From Actinobacteria bacterium OV450 (GTDB lineage: Bacteria > Actinomycetota > Actinomycetes > Streptomycetales > Streptomycetaceae): 44,933 nucleotides of DNA. The position numbers and the translations under genes are program-made. This document shows positions 1-7,601 of the stretch, in pieces (position 1 is the first letter of the stretch; each line of letters opens with the position of its first letter). The DNA lies in NCBI GenBank assembly GCA_001298555.1, contig LJCW01000350.1, positions 1 through 44,933 of the forward strand. Direction: 5' to 3'. The notes beneath the pieces are model-generated. The model ran no database searches, was not told the origin of the DNA, and saw only the letters and a list, made by a program, of their open reading frames with translations.

Positions 1-380
1 TGAGCCGGGACCGGGGCTCGGCGACGGTGTTCGCGGCCCTGGTGGCGACCGTGCTGGGGGCGGTGTTCGGCGGGGTGCTGCTGCTCGGCCAGGCCGTCGT
101 GGGCCGTCATCGCGCGGCGGCGGCCGCCGATCTGGCGGCCCTCGCGGCGGCCGCGACCTGGACCCACGGCCCGGAGGCGGCCTGCGCCGCGGCCCGCCAC
201 GCCGTGGCGGCCCAGGGCGCGGAGGTGACCGCCTGCACGGTCGGGGGCGAGGTGGCCGAGGTGGCGGCCCGCCCCGCGACGGGCCCGTTCGCGCCGACGA
301 TCAGAGCCCGCGCGGGCCCGCCCCCTGCCCCGGACGGCCCACCTCCCGCCCCGGACGGCCCCGTCGCTGCCGTCGCGTGA
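1..380 (+). CDS. TadE-like secretion/pilus-associated protein (Rv3654c-type), start cut by window edge
   Basis: The reading frame is open from base 3 and reads SRDRGSATVF followed by a hydrophobic segment (about residues 8-30) and an alanine-rich helix. This is the arrangement of the short Rv3654c/TadE-like pseudopilin-type proteins of actinobacterial Tad loci: one N-terminal membrane anchor after a GSAT motif and a small extracytoplasmic part. Bases 1-2 are TG, so the start codon is probably an ATG or GTG whose first base lies outside the window. The C-terminal tail is proline-rich with the unit PPPAPDGP nearly duplicated. The gene would normally be the last of a tad cluster lying to the left; none of that cluster is visible here. 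Assignment rests on the N-terminal pattern only. Confidence 0.6.
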   Translation, partial: SRDRGSATVFAALVATVLGAVFGGVLLLGQAVVGRHRAAAAADLAALAAAATWTHGPEAACAAARHAVAAQGAEVTACTVGGEVAEVAARPATGPFAPTIRARAGPPPAPDGPPPAPDGPVAAVA

Positions 381-441
381 CCGGGCTGCCGGCGCCGGGC
401 GCGTAACCCGGGACGGCCCTGTCGCTGGCTGCCGCGTGACC
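353..441. repeat. Imperfect 30-bp direct repeat across the TadE-like stop codon
   Basis: GGACGGCCC, a TCGCTG core and a CGCGTGACC end are found at 353-382 and again at 411-441 with a few changes. The first copy contains the stop codon of the TadE-like gene. The segment 381-551 between this gene and the convergent helicase end holds no other recognisable gene. Confidence 0.5.
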
Positions 442-551
442 CGGACGGGTGTGTCGGGGCCCGTGAGCTGAGCGTGGGTTCGGCGTCGGCCGCCCTGGCT
501 CCCGGCGGCGCGGACCGGGCCGGGCTGCCGGTCGTGGTCGGCGGTCGGCCG

Positions 552-3008
552 TCAGGGGGGCGGGGCCTGCGCGAGGAGGCGGGTCAGGAGGCGGATCGCG
601 CCGCGCTTGTGGAGCGGGTCGTTGCCGTTGCCGCACTTGGGGGACTGGATGCAGGACGGGCAGCCGGCCTCGCATTCGCAGGAGGCGATCGCGTCCCGGG
701 TGGCCGTCAGCCAGGCGTGGGCCGTGTGGAAGGCGCGCTCCGCGAATCCGGCGCCGCCCGGGTGGCCGTCGTAGACGAACACGGTCGGCAGGAGGGTGTC
801 GGGATGCAGCGGGACGGAGACCCCGCCGATGTCCCAGCGGTCGCAGGTGGCGAACAGCGGGAGCAGGCCGATGGAGGCGTGCTCGGCGGCGTGCAGGGCG
901 CCGCCGAGGATCTCCGGGTTGATCCGGGCCTCGTCGAGCTGGTCCTCGGTCACGGTCCACCACACGGCCCGGGTGCGCAGCGTGCGGGGCGGCAGGTCCA
1001 GCTTGGCCTCGCCGAGCACCTCGCCGGTGATCAGTTTGCGGCGCAGGTACGAGACGACCTGGTTGGTCACCTCGACCGAGCCGAAGCAGAGCCGGGCCGG
1101 GCCCCACGGGATCTCGGTCTCGGTCTCCAGGACGGAGATGGAGGTGGTGTCGCGGGCGGTGGTCGAGAACGGCGGGCTGGACTCCTCGACCAGCGCCACC
1201 GAGTCCTCCAGGTCCAGTTGCTTCACCAGATAGGTGCGGCCCTGGTGGAGGTGGACGGCCCCGTCGTGGACGGCGGTGTGGGCGGCGGACTCGTCGACGG
1301 TGCCCAGCAGGCGACCGGTGGCCGCCTCGACGATCTGCACCGGGCGCCCGCCCCCGCCGCGGATGTCGGTCAGGTCCGAGGCCCGCTCCCGGCGGGTCCA
1401 GTGCCAGGCGGTCGCCCGGCGCCGGAGCAGTTTCGCGGCCTCCAGCTGCGTGACCAGCTCTGCTGCCGCGGGGCCGAACAGGGGCAGGTCCGCCTCCGTC
1501 AGCGGGATCTCGGCGGCGGCCGCGCACAGGTGCGGGGCCAGCACGTACGGGTTGTCGGGGTCCAGGACCGTCGCTTCCACCGGTTGGCGGAACAGGGCCT
1601 CCGGATGGTGGACCAGGTACGTGTCGAGCGGGTCGTCCCGGGCGATCAGCACGGCCAGCGCGCCCTGTCCCGCGCGCCCGGCCCGGCCCGCCTGCTGCCA
1701 CAGGGAGGCCCTGGTGCCCGGGTACCCGGTGATCAGGACGGCGTCCAGGCCCGAGACGTCCACGCCCAGCTCCAGGGCGGTGGTGGCGGCGAGCCCGAGC
1801 AGCTCGCCGGAGTGCAGGGCCCGCTCCAGGGCCCGGCGCTCCTCCGGCAGGTAGCCGCCCCGGTAGGCCGCGACACGCCCGGGCAGTGACCGGTTCACCT
1901 CGGCCAGCCGCTCCTGGGCGATCACCGCGATCAGCTCCGCCCCGCGCCGGGAGCGGACGAAGGCGACCGTACGGACCCCCTGGACGACCAGGTCGGTCAG
2001 CAGGTCGGCGGTCTCGGCCGTGGCGGTGCGGCGCACCGGGGCGCCCTTCTCACCCCGCAGCTCGGTCAGCAGCGGCGGCTCCCACAGGGCGAAGACCACC
2101 TCGCCGCGCGGGGAGGCGTCGTCGGCCACCTCGGTGACCGGGACGCCCGTCAGCCGGGACGCTGCGGCCGCGGGGTCGCTCGCGGTGGCGGAGGCCAGCA
2201 GGAACACCGGATCGGAGCCGTACCGGGCGCACAGCCGCCGCAGCCGGCGCAGCACCTGGGCCACGTGGGAGCCGAATACGCCCCGGTAGGTGTGGCACTC
2301 GTCGATGACCACGTAGCGCAGCGCGCGCAGGAAGGAGGACCAGCGGGGATGGGCGGGCAGGATCCCCCGGTGCAGCATGTCGGGGTTGGTGAGCACGTAG
2401 TTCGCGTACTGGCGCACCCATTCGCGTTCTTCCACCGGCGTGTCGCCGTCGTAGACCGCCGGCCTGACCGCGTTGCCCAGCGGGGCGGCGAGCGCCCGCA
2501 CGGCGCGCCGCTGATCGGCCGCGAGGGCCTTGGTGGGGGCCAGGTACAGGGCGGTGGCGCCGCGCCTGTTCGGGGCCTCGGCGCCGTCCGCGAGGGCGGA
2601 GAGGACGGGCGCGAGGTAGGCCAGCGACTTGCCCGAGGCGGTGCCGGTGGCGACGACCACCGACTCACCGTCCAGGGCGTGCTCGGCGGCCGCGGCCTGG
2701 TGTTCCCACGGATGTTCGATACCCGCGGCCCGAATCGCCGCTACGACATCCGTTCGGATGCGGTCGGGCCAGACTGCATGACGGCCCTCCCGAGGGGGCA
2801 AGTGCTCCGTATGGGTGATGCGCGCAGGTCGAGAAGGCCCCCGTGAGAGCCGGTCCAGGACCGTGCCGGGAGTGGGTCGTGGGTCCTCGGGTGCCGTGGG
2901 CCGACCGGGACGGTGAGTATTGGCCATTGGAACCGAGTGTGTCACCGGCGTGCGGGACAATGGTCCGAAGGCGTCGTGCGCGCCTGCCGGTAAGTGATTG
3001 AATGCCAT
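552..3008 (-). CDS. DEAD/DEAH-box helicase with C-terminal DUF1998-type cysteine module (MrfA/YprA-like)
   Basis: A cytoplasmic ATP-dependent superfamily 2 helicase of about 818 residues. Walker A is ATGTASGKS, the DEAH-type box is DECH (IDECHTYRG), and the QQAGRAGRAGQG segment is the second RecA-fold arginine-finger motif. The C terminus carries CECEAGCPSCIQSPKCG, the four-cysteine pattern of DUF1998/MrfA helicases, which in characterised members act in DNA repair and probably bind a metal. The start is uncertain. ATG at 3008 follows a GGGAGGG stretch at long spacing and would put a rare TTA codon at residue 6 (2991-2993). A TTG lies at 3020, and a downstream ATG at 2927 has no clear ribosome site. 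The gene is divergent from bldG with only about 80 bp between them. Confidence 0.88.
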   Translation of the reverse strand: MAFNHLPAGAHDAFGPLSRTPVTHSVPMANTHRPGRPTAPEDPRPTPGTVLDRLSRGPSRPARITHTEHLPPREGRHAVWPDRIRTDVVAAIRAAGIEHPWEHQAAAAEHALDGESVVVATGTASGKSLAYLAPVLSALADGAEAPNRRGATALYLAPTKALAADQRRAVRALAAPLGNAVRPAVYDGDTPVEEREWVRQYANYVLTNPDMLHRGILPAHPRWSSFLRALRYVVIDECHTYRGVFGSHVAQVLRRLRRLCARYGSDPVFLLASATASDPAAAASRLTGVPVTEVADDASPRGEVVFALWEPPLLTELRGEKGAPVRRTATAETADLLTDLVVQGVRTVAFVRSRRGAELIAVIAQERLAEVNRSLPGRVAAYRGGYLPEERRALERALHSGELLGLAATTALELGVDVSGLDAVLITGYPGTRASLWQQAGRAGRAGQGALAVLIARDDPLDTYLVHHPEALFRQPVEATVLDPDNPYVLAPHLCAAAAEIPLTEADLPLFGPAAAELVTQLEAAKLLRRRATAWHWTRRERASDLTDIRGGGGRPVQIVEAATGRLLGTVDESAAHTAVHDGAVHLHQGRTYLVKQLDLEDSVALVEESSPPFSTTARDTTSISVLETETEIPWGPARLCFGSVEVTNQVVSYLRRKLITGEVLGEAKLDLPPRTLRTRAVWWTVTEDQLDEARINPEILGGALHAAEHASIGLLPLFATCDRWDIGGVSVPLHPDTLLPTVFVYDGHPGGAGFAERAFHTAHAWLTATRDAIASCECEAGCPSCIQSPKCGNGNDPLHKRGAIRLLTRLLAQAPPP

Positions 3009-3089
3009 CGCGGCAGCCAATCCCTCCCCTGCCTACGGGTGGGGAGGCCCCTGGGGGGCGCCGCTCGATAGCAAGGTGCTGGAGGATCC

Positions 3090-3431
3090 GTGGACCTGTC
3101 CCTGTCGACTCGCACTGTCGGCGACCGCACGGTCGTGGAGGTCGGTGGCGAGATTGATGTGTATACCGCGCCCAAGCTGCGCGAGCAGTTGGTCGAGTTG
3201 GTGAACGACGGCAGCTACCACCTGGTTGTCGACATGGAGCGAGTGGACTTCCTCGACTCCACCGGGCTTGGTGTGCTCGTGGGAGGTCTCAAGCGCGTCC
3301 GGGCGCACGAGGGCTCGCTGCGTCTGGTGTGCAACCAGGAGCGCATCCTGAAGATCTTCCGCATCACCGGTCTGACGAAGGTGTTCCCGATCCACACGAC
3401 GGTGGAAGACGCCGTCGCCGCCACCGACTGA
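3090..3431 (+). CDS. bldG: Anti-sigma factor antagonist BldG (STAS domain)
   Basis: A 113-residue single STAS-domain protein. The phosphorylation motif is DFLDSTGLGVL with the switch serine at residue 57, as in SpoIIAA/RsbV antagonists. In Streptomyces BldG is required for aerial mycelium and antibiotic production, and its phosphorylation state controls binding to anti-sigma factors. GTG start at 3090 is preceded by GGAGG at good spacing. The next gene downstream is the RsbW-like ATP-binding protein, and the upstream divergent gene is a helicase; this order is the one known around streptomycete bldG. Length, motif and context agree, so the assignment is firm. Confidence 0.96.
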   Translation: MDLSLSTRTVGDRTVVEVGGEIDVYTAPKLREQLVELVNDGSYHLVVDMERVDFLDSTGLGVLVGGLKRVRAHEGSLRLVCNQERILKIFRITGLTKVFPIHTTVEDAVAATD

Positions 3432-3550
3432 CGGCTCCGCCCCCGGGGCGCCGCGAGGCGCCGCGGGGCGGCCGAGGAGCAGGAGCGGGGGCGCGGGCCG
3501 AAGCGGTCCGGGCCCCTGTAAGGCACGCCCGTAGTCCGAGGGGGACGCGC

Positions 3551-3991
3551 ATGGCCACCGTTGAACTGCGCTTCAGCGCCCAGCCCGAACACGTCCGGAC
3601 GGCCCGCCTCGTCGCGGCTGCCGTGGCGCGGCGGGCAGGCGTGGACGAAGCCGTGCTCGACGAGGTCCGCCTCGCCGTGGGCGAGGCCTGCTCGCGCGCC
3701 GTCGGTCTGCATCTCAGCAACGGCCTGACCGCGCCCGTCCGGGTGGTTCTGACCGAGGAGGAGAAGTCGTTCTCCATCGAGGTCGGCGACGAGGTGCCCG
3801 GACCGGCCGGCGGGCCCGAGGGCGCCGTGCCCGCGCTCGACGCCGCCCTGGACCCGGACACCGAGACCGAGGACGAGATGGGTCTCGCGGTGATCAGCGG
3901 GCTCGTCGACGACGTCGAGGTGACGAGCGGGGAGGCGGGCGGGACCATCCGGATGAGCTGGCCCGTGGCCGGCGCGGCGGATCTCGCGTAG
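3551..3991 (+). CDS. RsbW-like ATP-binding anti-sigma factor partner of BldG
   Basis: A 146-residue protein with a GHKL/HATPase fold pattern: N-terminal strand, EVRLAVGEACSRAV helix (about residues 37-50), acidic loop and a DEMGLAVISGLVDDVEV segment. It corresponds in position to the ATP-binding gene co-transcribed with bldG in S. coelicolor, and probably binds and phosphorylates BldG-type antagonists. In classical RsbW/SpoIIAB the N-box reads EAxxNA, where Asn coordinates Mg2+. Here that position is arginine (EACSRA), so kinase activity cannot be taken for granted. ATG at 3551 follows GGGGGACGCGC. The gene ends 80 bp before a strong intrinsic terminator, so bldG and this gene likely form one unit. 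Confidence 0.85.
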   Translation: MATVELRFSAQPEHVRTARLVAAAVARRAGVDEAVLDEVRLAVGEACSRAVGLHLSNGLTAPVRVVLTEEEKSFSIEVGDEVPGPAGGPEGAVPALDAALDPDTETEDEMGLAVISGLVDDVEVTSGEAGGTIRMSWPVAGAADLA

Positions 3992-4071
3992 CCGCGGCGT
4001 CTCGCGCGGCCCGGCGGCGGCCGCACCCACCCGCGGGACACCGCGGCCCGGAGATTCCTCCGATCTTAATC

Positions 4072-4098
4072 AAGGCCCTGCTGAGCAGGGCCTTTTTT
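4072..4098 (+). terminator. Intrinsic terminator after the bldG operon
   Basis: A perfect 10-bp stem AAGGCCCTGC / GCAGGGCCTT (4072-4081 and 4085-4094) with a TGA loop is followed by further T residues. It is a textbook rho-independent terminator, unusually good for Streptomyces. Confidence 0.93.
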
Positions 4099-4120
4099 CA
4101 TACCCGTTCGGCATTTCCTA

Positions 4121-4298
4121 GATCAGTGATCAGTCGTCAATGCCTTTGTCCCATTACTTCTTTCGAGGGTAATGGAGTGACGCGATCTATTGCTGAGGAG
4201 CAAGAGCAGGCCAATTCCGTTTCCTGCGCACTGTTTTGATCGGGAAGAGCTCCCTACAATCCGTCCACATCTTGAGCTCATCACGTCAAGGAGGACGA
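4121..4298 (+). promoter_or_regulatory. Upstream region of hppA with inverted repeats
   Basis: This AT-richer stretch precedes hppA. It holds a GATCAGTGATCAG element (4121-4133), a perfect 7-bp inverted repeat CCATTAC / GTAATGG (4151-4157 and 4169-4175, spacer 11) and a TACAAT -10-like hexamer at about 4255. No convincing -35 box is spaced 16-18 bp from it. The ribosome site AAGGAGG at 4288-4294 fixes the hppA start. Whether the repeats are protein sites or RNA structure cannot be decided from sequence alone. Confidence 0.45.
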
Positions 4299-6707
4299 AT
4301 GACGGGGCTCTTCACCCCCAACGCGCCGGTCGGAAACTCCGATCTGGCAGCCGCAGTACTCACTGATGACAATCGGCTCATCGTCATGGTGATCGCGGCC
4401 GTGGCACTTGCCGCACTCGTCGTCGCGCAGATCCTGGTCCGCCAGGTGCTCGCCGCCGACGAGGGAACCGACAGCATGAAGAAAATCGCCGCCGCCGTCC
4501 AGGAAGGCGCCAACGCCTACCTCGGCCGGCAGTTGCGCACCCTCGGGATCTTCGCCGTCGTCGTGTTCTTCCTGCTCTTCCTGCTTCCCGCCGACGACTG
4601 GACCCAGCGGGCGGGGCGTTCCGCCTTCTTCCTCGTGGGCGCCCTCTTCTCGGCGGCCACCGGCTACATCGGCATGCGGCTCGCGGTCCGCGCCAACGTC
4701 CGTGTCGCCGCCGCCGCACGCGAGGCCACCCCCGCCGAGGGCGAGCCCGCCAAGGACCTGACCGACGTCGCGCACAAGGCCATGCGGATCGCCTTCCGCA
4801 CCGGCGGCGTCGTCGGCATGTTCACCGTCGGCCTCGGCCTGCTCGGCGCCTCCTGCGTCGTCCTGGTCTACGCCGCCGACGCCCCCAAGGTCCTGGAGGG
4901 CTTCGGCCTCGGCGCCGCCCTGATCGCGATGTTCATGCGCGTCGGCGGCGGCATCTTCACCAAGGCCGCCGACGTCGGCGCCGACCTGGTCGGCAAGGTC
5001 GAGCAGGGCATTCCGGAGGACGACCCGCGCAATGCCGCGACCATCGCCGACAATGTGGGCGACAACGTCGGCGACTGCGCCGGTATGGCGGCCGACCTCT
5101 TCGAGTCGTACGCGGTCACCCTCGTGGCCGCGCTCATCCTCGGCAAGGCCGCCTTCGGCGACCTGGGCCTGGCCTTCCCGCTGATCGTCCCCGCGATCGG
5201 CGTCATCACCGCCATGATCGGCATCTTCGCGGTCTCCCCGCGCCGTTCCGACCGCAGCGGGATGACCGCCATCAACCGCGGCTTCTTCATCTCCGCCGTG
5301 ATCTCGCTGGTCCTGGTCGGTATCGCCGTCTACGCCTACCTGCCCGCCAGCTACAAGGACCTCGTCGGCGTCGAGAACCCCTCGATCACCAACCACTCCG
5401 GCGACCCGCGCATCCTGGCCCTCGTCGCCGTCGCCATCGGCATCCTGCTCGCGGCCCTGATCCAGCAGCTGACCGGGTACTTCACCGAGACCAACCGCCG
5501 TCCCGTCCGGGACATCGGCAAGTCCTCCCTGACCGGCGCGGCCACCGTCGTCCTCGCCGGCATCTCCGTCGGCCTGGAGTCCGCCGTCTACACGGCGCTG
5601 CTCATCGGCCTCGGCGTGTACGGGGCGTTCCTGCTCGGCGGCACGTCCATCATGCTCGCCCTCTTCGCGGTGGCCCTGGCCGGCACCGGCCTGCTCACCA
5701 CCGTCGGCGTCATCGTCGCCATGGACACCTTCGGACCCGTCTCCGACAACGCCCAGGGCATCGCCGAGATGTCCGGCGACGTCGAGGGCGCCGGTGCGCA
5801 GGTCCTGACCGACCTGGACGCCGTCGGCAACACCACCAAGGCCATCACCAAGGGCATCGCCATCGCCACCGCCGTGCTCGCCGCGGCCGCGCTGTTCGGC
5901 TCGTACAACGACGCCATCGCGGGCGCGATCAGGCAGGTCGGGGCCAAGGCGGGCGAGATGAACCTCAGCCTGGACATCGCCCAGCCCAACAACCTGGTCG
6001 GCCTGATCCTGGGTGCGGCGGTCGTGTTCCTGTTCTCCGGCCTCGCCATCAACGCCGTCTCCCGCTCCGCGGGCGCCGTCGTCTACGAGGTGCGCCGCCA
6101 GTTCCGCGAGCACCCCGGGATCATGGACTACTCCGAGAAGCCCGAGTACGGCCGCGTCGTGGACATCTGCACCAAGGACGCGCTGCGCGAGCTCGCCACG
6201 CCCGGCCTGCTCGCCGTCCTGACGCCGATCGCGGTCGGGTTCTCGCTCGGCGTCGGCGCCCTCGGCTCGTTCCTCGCGGGAGCCATCGGCACCGGCACCC
6301 TGATGGCGGTCTTCCTCGCCAACTCCGGTGGCGCGTGGGACAACGCGAAGAAGCTCGTCGAGGACGGCCACCACGGCGGCAAGGGCAGCGAGGCCCACGC
6401 CGCGACCGTCATCGGCGACACGGTCGGCGACCCGTTCAAGGACACGGCGGGTCCCGCCATCAACCCGCTGCTCAAGGTCATGAACCTGGTCGCACTGCTG
6501 ATCGCCCCCGCGGTCGTGCAGTTCAGCTACGGCGCGGACACGAGCGCGACCGTCCGCGCGATCGTCGCGGTCCTCGCCATCGCCGTCATCATCGGCGCGG
6601 TGTACCTCTCCAAGCGCCGCGGCATCGCGGTCGGGGACGAGGCCGAGGGCGACGAGGCGACCGCCGAGCGGGTCACCCAGCAGCCCGACCCCGCGGCGGT
6701 CTCCTGA
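4299..6707 (+). CDS. hppA: K+-independent H+-translocating membrane pyrophosphatase
   Basis: An 802-residue integral membrane pump with about 16 hydrophobic segments that couples hydrolysis of cytoplasmic pyrophosphate to proton export. The substrate motif DVGADLVGKVE is followed by EDDPRNAATIADNVGDNVGDCAGM, the paired metal-PPi binding acidic motifs; a second conserved block GDTVGDPFKDTAGPAINPLLK lies near the C terminus. The GNTTKA motif has lysine (about residue 514) where K+-dependent enzymes have alanine, which marks the K+-independent class. ATG at 4299 was chosen over an upstream in-frame start because AAGGAGG lies five bases before it. A 17-bp hairpin terminator follows the gene. Confidence 0.97.
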   Translation: MTGLFTPNAPVGNSDLAAAVLTDDNRLIVMVIAAVALAALVVAQILVRQVLAADEGTDSMKKIAAAVQEGANAYLGRQLRTLGIFAVVVFFLLFLLPADDWTQRAGRSAFFLVGALFSAATGYIGMRLAVRANVRVAAAAREATPAEGEPAKDLTDVAHKAMRIAFRTGGVVGMFTVGLGLLGASCVVLVYAADAPKVLEGFGLGAALIAMFMRVGGGIFTKAADVGADLVGKVEQGIPEDDPRNAATIADNVGDNVGDCAGMAADLFESYAVTLVAALILGKAAFGDLGLAFPLIVPAIGVITAMIGIFAVSPRRSDRSGMTAINRGFFISAVISLVLVGIAVYAYLPASYKDLVGVENPSITNHSGDPRILALVAVAIGILLAALIQQLTGYFTETNRRPVRDIGKSSLTGAATVVLAGISVGLESAVYTALLIGLGVYGAFLLGGTSIMLALFAVALAGTGLLTTVGVIVAMDTFGPVSDNAQGIAEMSGDVEGAGAQVLTDLDAVGNTTKAITKGIAIATAVLAAAALFGSYNDAIAGAIRQVGAKAGEMNLSLDIAQPNNLVGLILGAAVVFLFSGLAINAVSRSAGAVVYEVRRQFREHPGIMDYSEKPEYGRVVDICTKDALRELATPGLLAVLTPIAVGFSLGVGALGSFLAGAIGTGTLMAVFLANSGGAWDNAKKLVEDGHHGGKGSEAHAATVIGDTVGDPFKDTAGPAINPLLKVMNLVALLIAPAVVQFSYGADTSATVRAIVAVLAIAVIIGAVYLSKRRGIAVGDEAEGDEATAERVTQQPDPAAVS

Positions 6708-6775
6708 CCTCAGGGGCGACCCCGGAAGGGACCTGCGGGCCCACCCGGCCCGCGGACTCGGGGGTGCGACTGAAC

Positions 6776-6818
6776 GGCGGACAGGCGGCGCGGACTGACG
6801 CGCCGTCTGTCCGCCTTT
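6776..6818 (+). terminator. Intrinsic terminator of hppA
   Basis: Arms CGGCGGACAG plus CGGCGCG pair with CGCGCCG plus CTGTCCGCC across a GACTGA loop, giving a stem of about 17 bp with one G-T pair. It is followed by TTTGTGTG and lies between hppA and the lipoprotein gene. Confidence 0.88.
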
Positions 6819-6880
6819 GTGTGTCCCCGGATGGCGGACGTGTATCTTCCGGGCCGAGAGCCTTCGAAGGGACCAATCCG

Positions 6881-7444
6881 GTGAACAAGAAGTTTGCGGC
6901 CGCGGTGTCCGGCGGTGCGGTACTGATGCTCGTGCTGTCCGGCTGCGGCGGTGACGACGGGGACGAGAAGGCCAACGCCTGGGCCAAGAAGGTCTGCGAC
7001 AAGTGGCAGCCCGAGCTGAAGAAGATCGAGACCGCGAACGCGGACATCAAGCGGGTGGCGACCGAGAGCAGCAAGCCCCAAGAGGTGCAGACGACCGACT
7101 CGGCGGCGTTCGGGAGCATGTCCGGCGCGTACCAGGCGATGGGGACCGCCCTGCAGGGGGCGGGAGTTCCGCCGGTCAAGGACGGCCAGACGACCCAGGA
7201 GGCCGCGGTCAAGGGCTTCGCGGCGACGTCCAAGGGCTACGCCGACCTGAAGACGAAGATGGAAGGCCTGGACCCGAACGACCAGACGAAGTTCGCCGAG
7301 GGCCTCAAGGACGTGGCCGGCGGACTCGAAGCGGCCACCCAGGGTGGCAAGGACGCGCTCAACACGCTCAAGACGGGCGGCCTGGACAAGGCGATGAACG
7401 GTCAGAAGGGCTGCCAGGTCACGGCGCCTTCGCCGACGAAGTGA
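6881..7444 (+). CDS. Small secreted lipoprotein of unknown function
   Basis: A 187-residue protein with a lipoprotein signal: NKK, hydrophobic core, then VLSGC as lipobox (cysteine about residue 23). The mature part is polar and helical with many Lys/Glu, two cysteines (VCDKW near the start and GCQV near the end) that could form a disulfide, and no enzyme motif. GTG at 6881 follows GAAGGGA. In Streptomyces a lipoprotein gene occupies this place between hppA and the methyltransferase. No function can be assigned. Confidence 0.85.
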   Translation: MNKKFAAAVSGGAVLMLVLSGCGGDDGDEKANAWAKKVCDKWQPELKKIETANADIKRVATESSKPQEVQTTDSAAFGSMSGAYQAMGTALQGAGVPPVKDGQTTQEAAVKGFAATSKGYADLKTKMEGLDPNDQTKFAEGLKDVAGGLEAATQGGKDALNTLKTGGLDKAMNGQKGCQVTAPSPTK

Positions 7445-7500
7445 GGCAGCGGACCGCCGTGGCCGCCGGAGTCCGGAGCGGCCGGGGCGGTCCGCGGAAC

Positions 7501-7535
7501 GGGGCGGCCCGGGTTCGGGGAACCCCGGCCGCCCC
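7501..7535 (+). terminator. Hairpin terminator after the lipoprotein gene
   Basis: GGGGCGGCC (7501-7509) pairs with GGCCGCCCC (7527-7535) across a GGG-rich loop with a second short stem. There is no T tract, which is common for streptomycete terminators. Confidence 0.6.
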
Positions 7536-7601
7536 GGTGCGTGCGGGGCCGTCGGCCGCGCGGGGCACGCTTTCGGCGGCGCCAGCCGACACAATGGACC
7601 G

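Noticed and set aside
4281..6398. 705-residue antisense frame opposite hppA
   Set aside because: Asp/Gly/Glu-rich shadow of a strongly biased GC-rich gene without domain pattern; hppA motifs are unmistakable on the other strand.
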